DNA of 64,000 bases. Origin: Torymus aiolomorphi. Lineage: Eukaryota; Arthropoda; Insecta; Hymenoptera; Torymidae. The notes beneath the pieces are model-generated. The model searched no databases and was not told the DNA's origin. It saw only the letters and a program-made list of their open reading frames with translations. Position 1 is the first letter of the stretch, and each line of letters starts with the position of its first letter. Location: contig CM070875.1 in the NCBI GenBank assembly GCA_036365515.1, positions 87,872,128 through 87,936,127 on the forward strand, given 5' to 3'. A program made the translations under genes and the position numbers. Shown in pieces: positions 63,776 through 64,000 of the stretch.

Positions 63776-64000
<225 letters not shown>

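Overview
This is eukaryotic, most likely insect DNA made almost entirely of nested transposable elements. AT-rich sequence alternates with GC-rich inserts. The superfamilies present (DD41D-type Tc1/mariner, CMC, Jockey/CR1-like LINE, Penelope, Gypsy, Copia, Helitron) and the very long (TA)n, (AC)n and (GA)n arrays fit an insect; a hymenopteran such as a parasitoid wasp is only a guess. I found no convincing single-copy host gene. Nearly every coding frame belongs to a transposon and most are broken.

Layout. 1-1860: 5' part of a minus-strand LINE-like element and the right end of an LTR-like element. 1861-3594: LINE 5' fragment, then a ~325-bp satellite. 3601-5023: solo LTR with a TATA box, an array of seven look-alike hairpins, a (TA)n tract and AATAAA. 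5596-8970: Tc1/mariner-like transposon with ~350-bp TIRs, a nearly intact transposase and a 38-bp minisatellite. 9237-10940: tRNA-derived repeat, then a 1.3-kb foldback element with 5S rRNA-like segments in both arms. 10941-15595: endonuclease/RT LINE split by a 2.36-kb CMC-type transposon. 15590-21130: repeat fragments and a 3'-end LINE copy.

21131-30650: the best preserved element, a Gypsy retrotransposon on the minus strand (LTRs ~2% diverged, 6-bp target duplication). It has a canonical -1 frameshift signal between gag and pol, three in-frame stops in pol, an integrase with an AT-hook tail, and an extra third ORF with its own zinc finger. 31100-32900: broken DDE-like gene. 33400-35887: satellite copies and a TIR element.

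35888-44597: a minus-strand LTR element whose only coding content is a Gag with about ten CCHC knuckles; no polymerase was found. One LTR is interrupted by a Penelope element. 44598-48690: satellite, TGTAC-rich repeats, a 1.8-kb foldback and a MITE. 48694-51640: Copia-type LTR with an initiator-tRNA-Met primer site, then a deleted LINE. 52041-59740: Helitron with a decayed PIF1-like helicase, an accessory ORF, a palindromic MITE and a nested solo LTR. 61315-63772: second, non-autonomous Helitron filled with ~115-bp tandem repeats. The window ends in (TA)n.

Nothing here forms a host pathway. The most interesting items are structural: the hairpin array in the solo LTR, the gag-only LTR element with multiple knuckles, the gag-pol frameshift signal and ORF3 of the Gypsy element, the 5S-carrying foldback, and the Helitron accessory ORF. 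All similarity calls come from reading motifs; no database search was possible.
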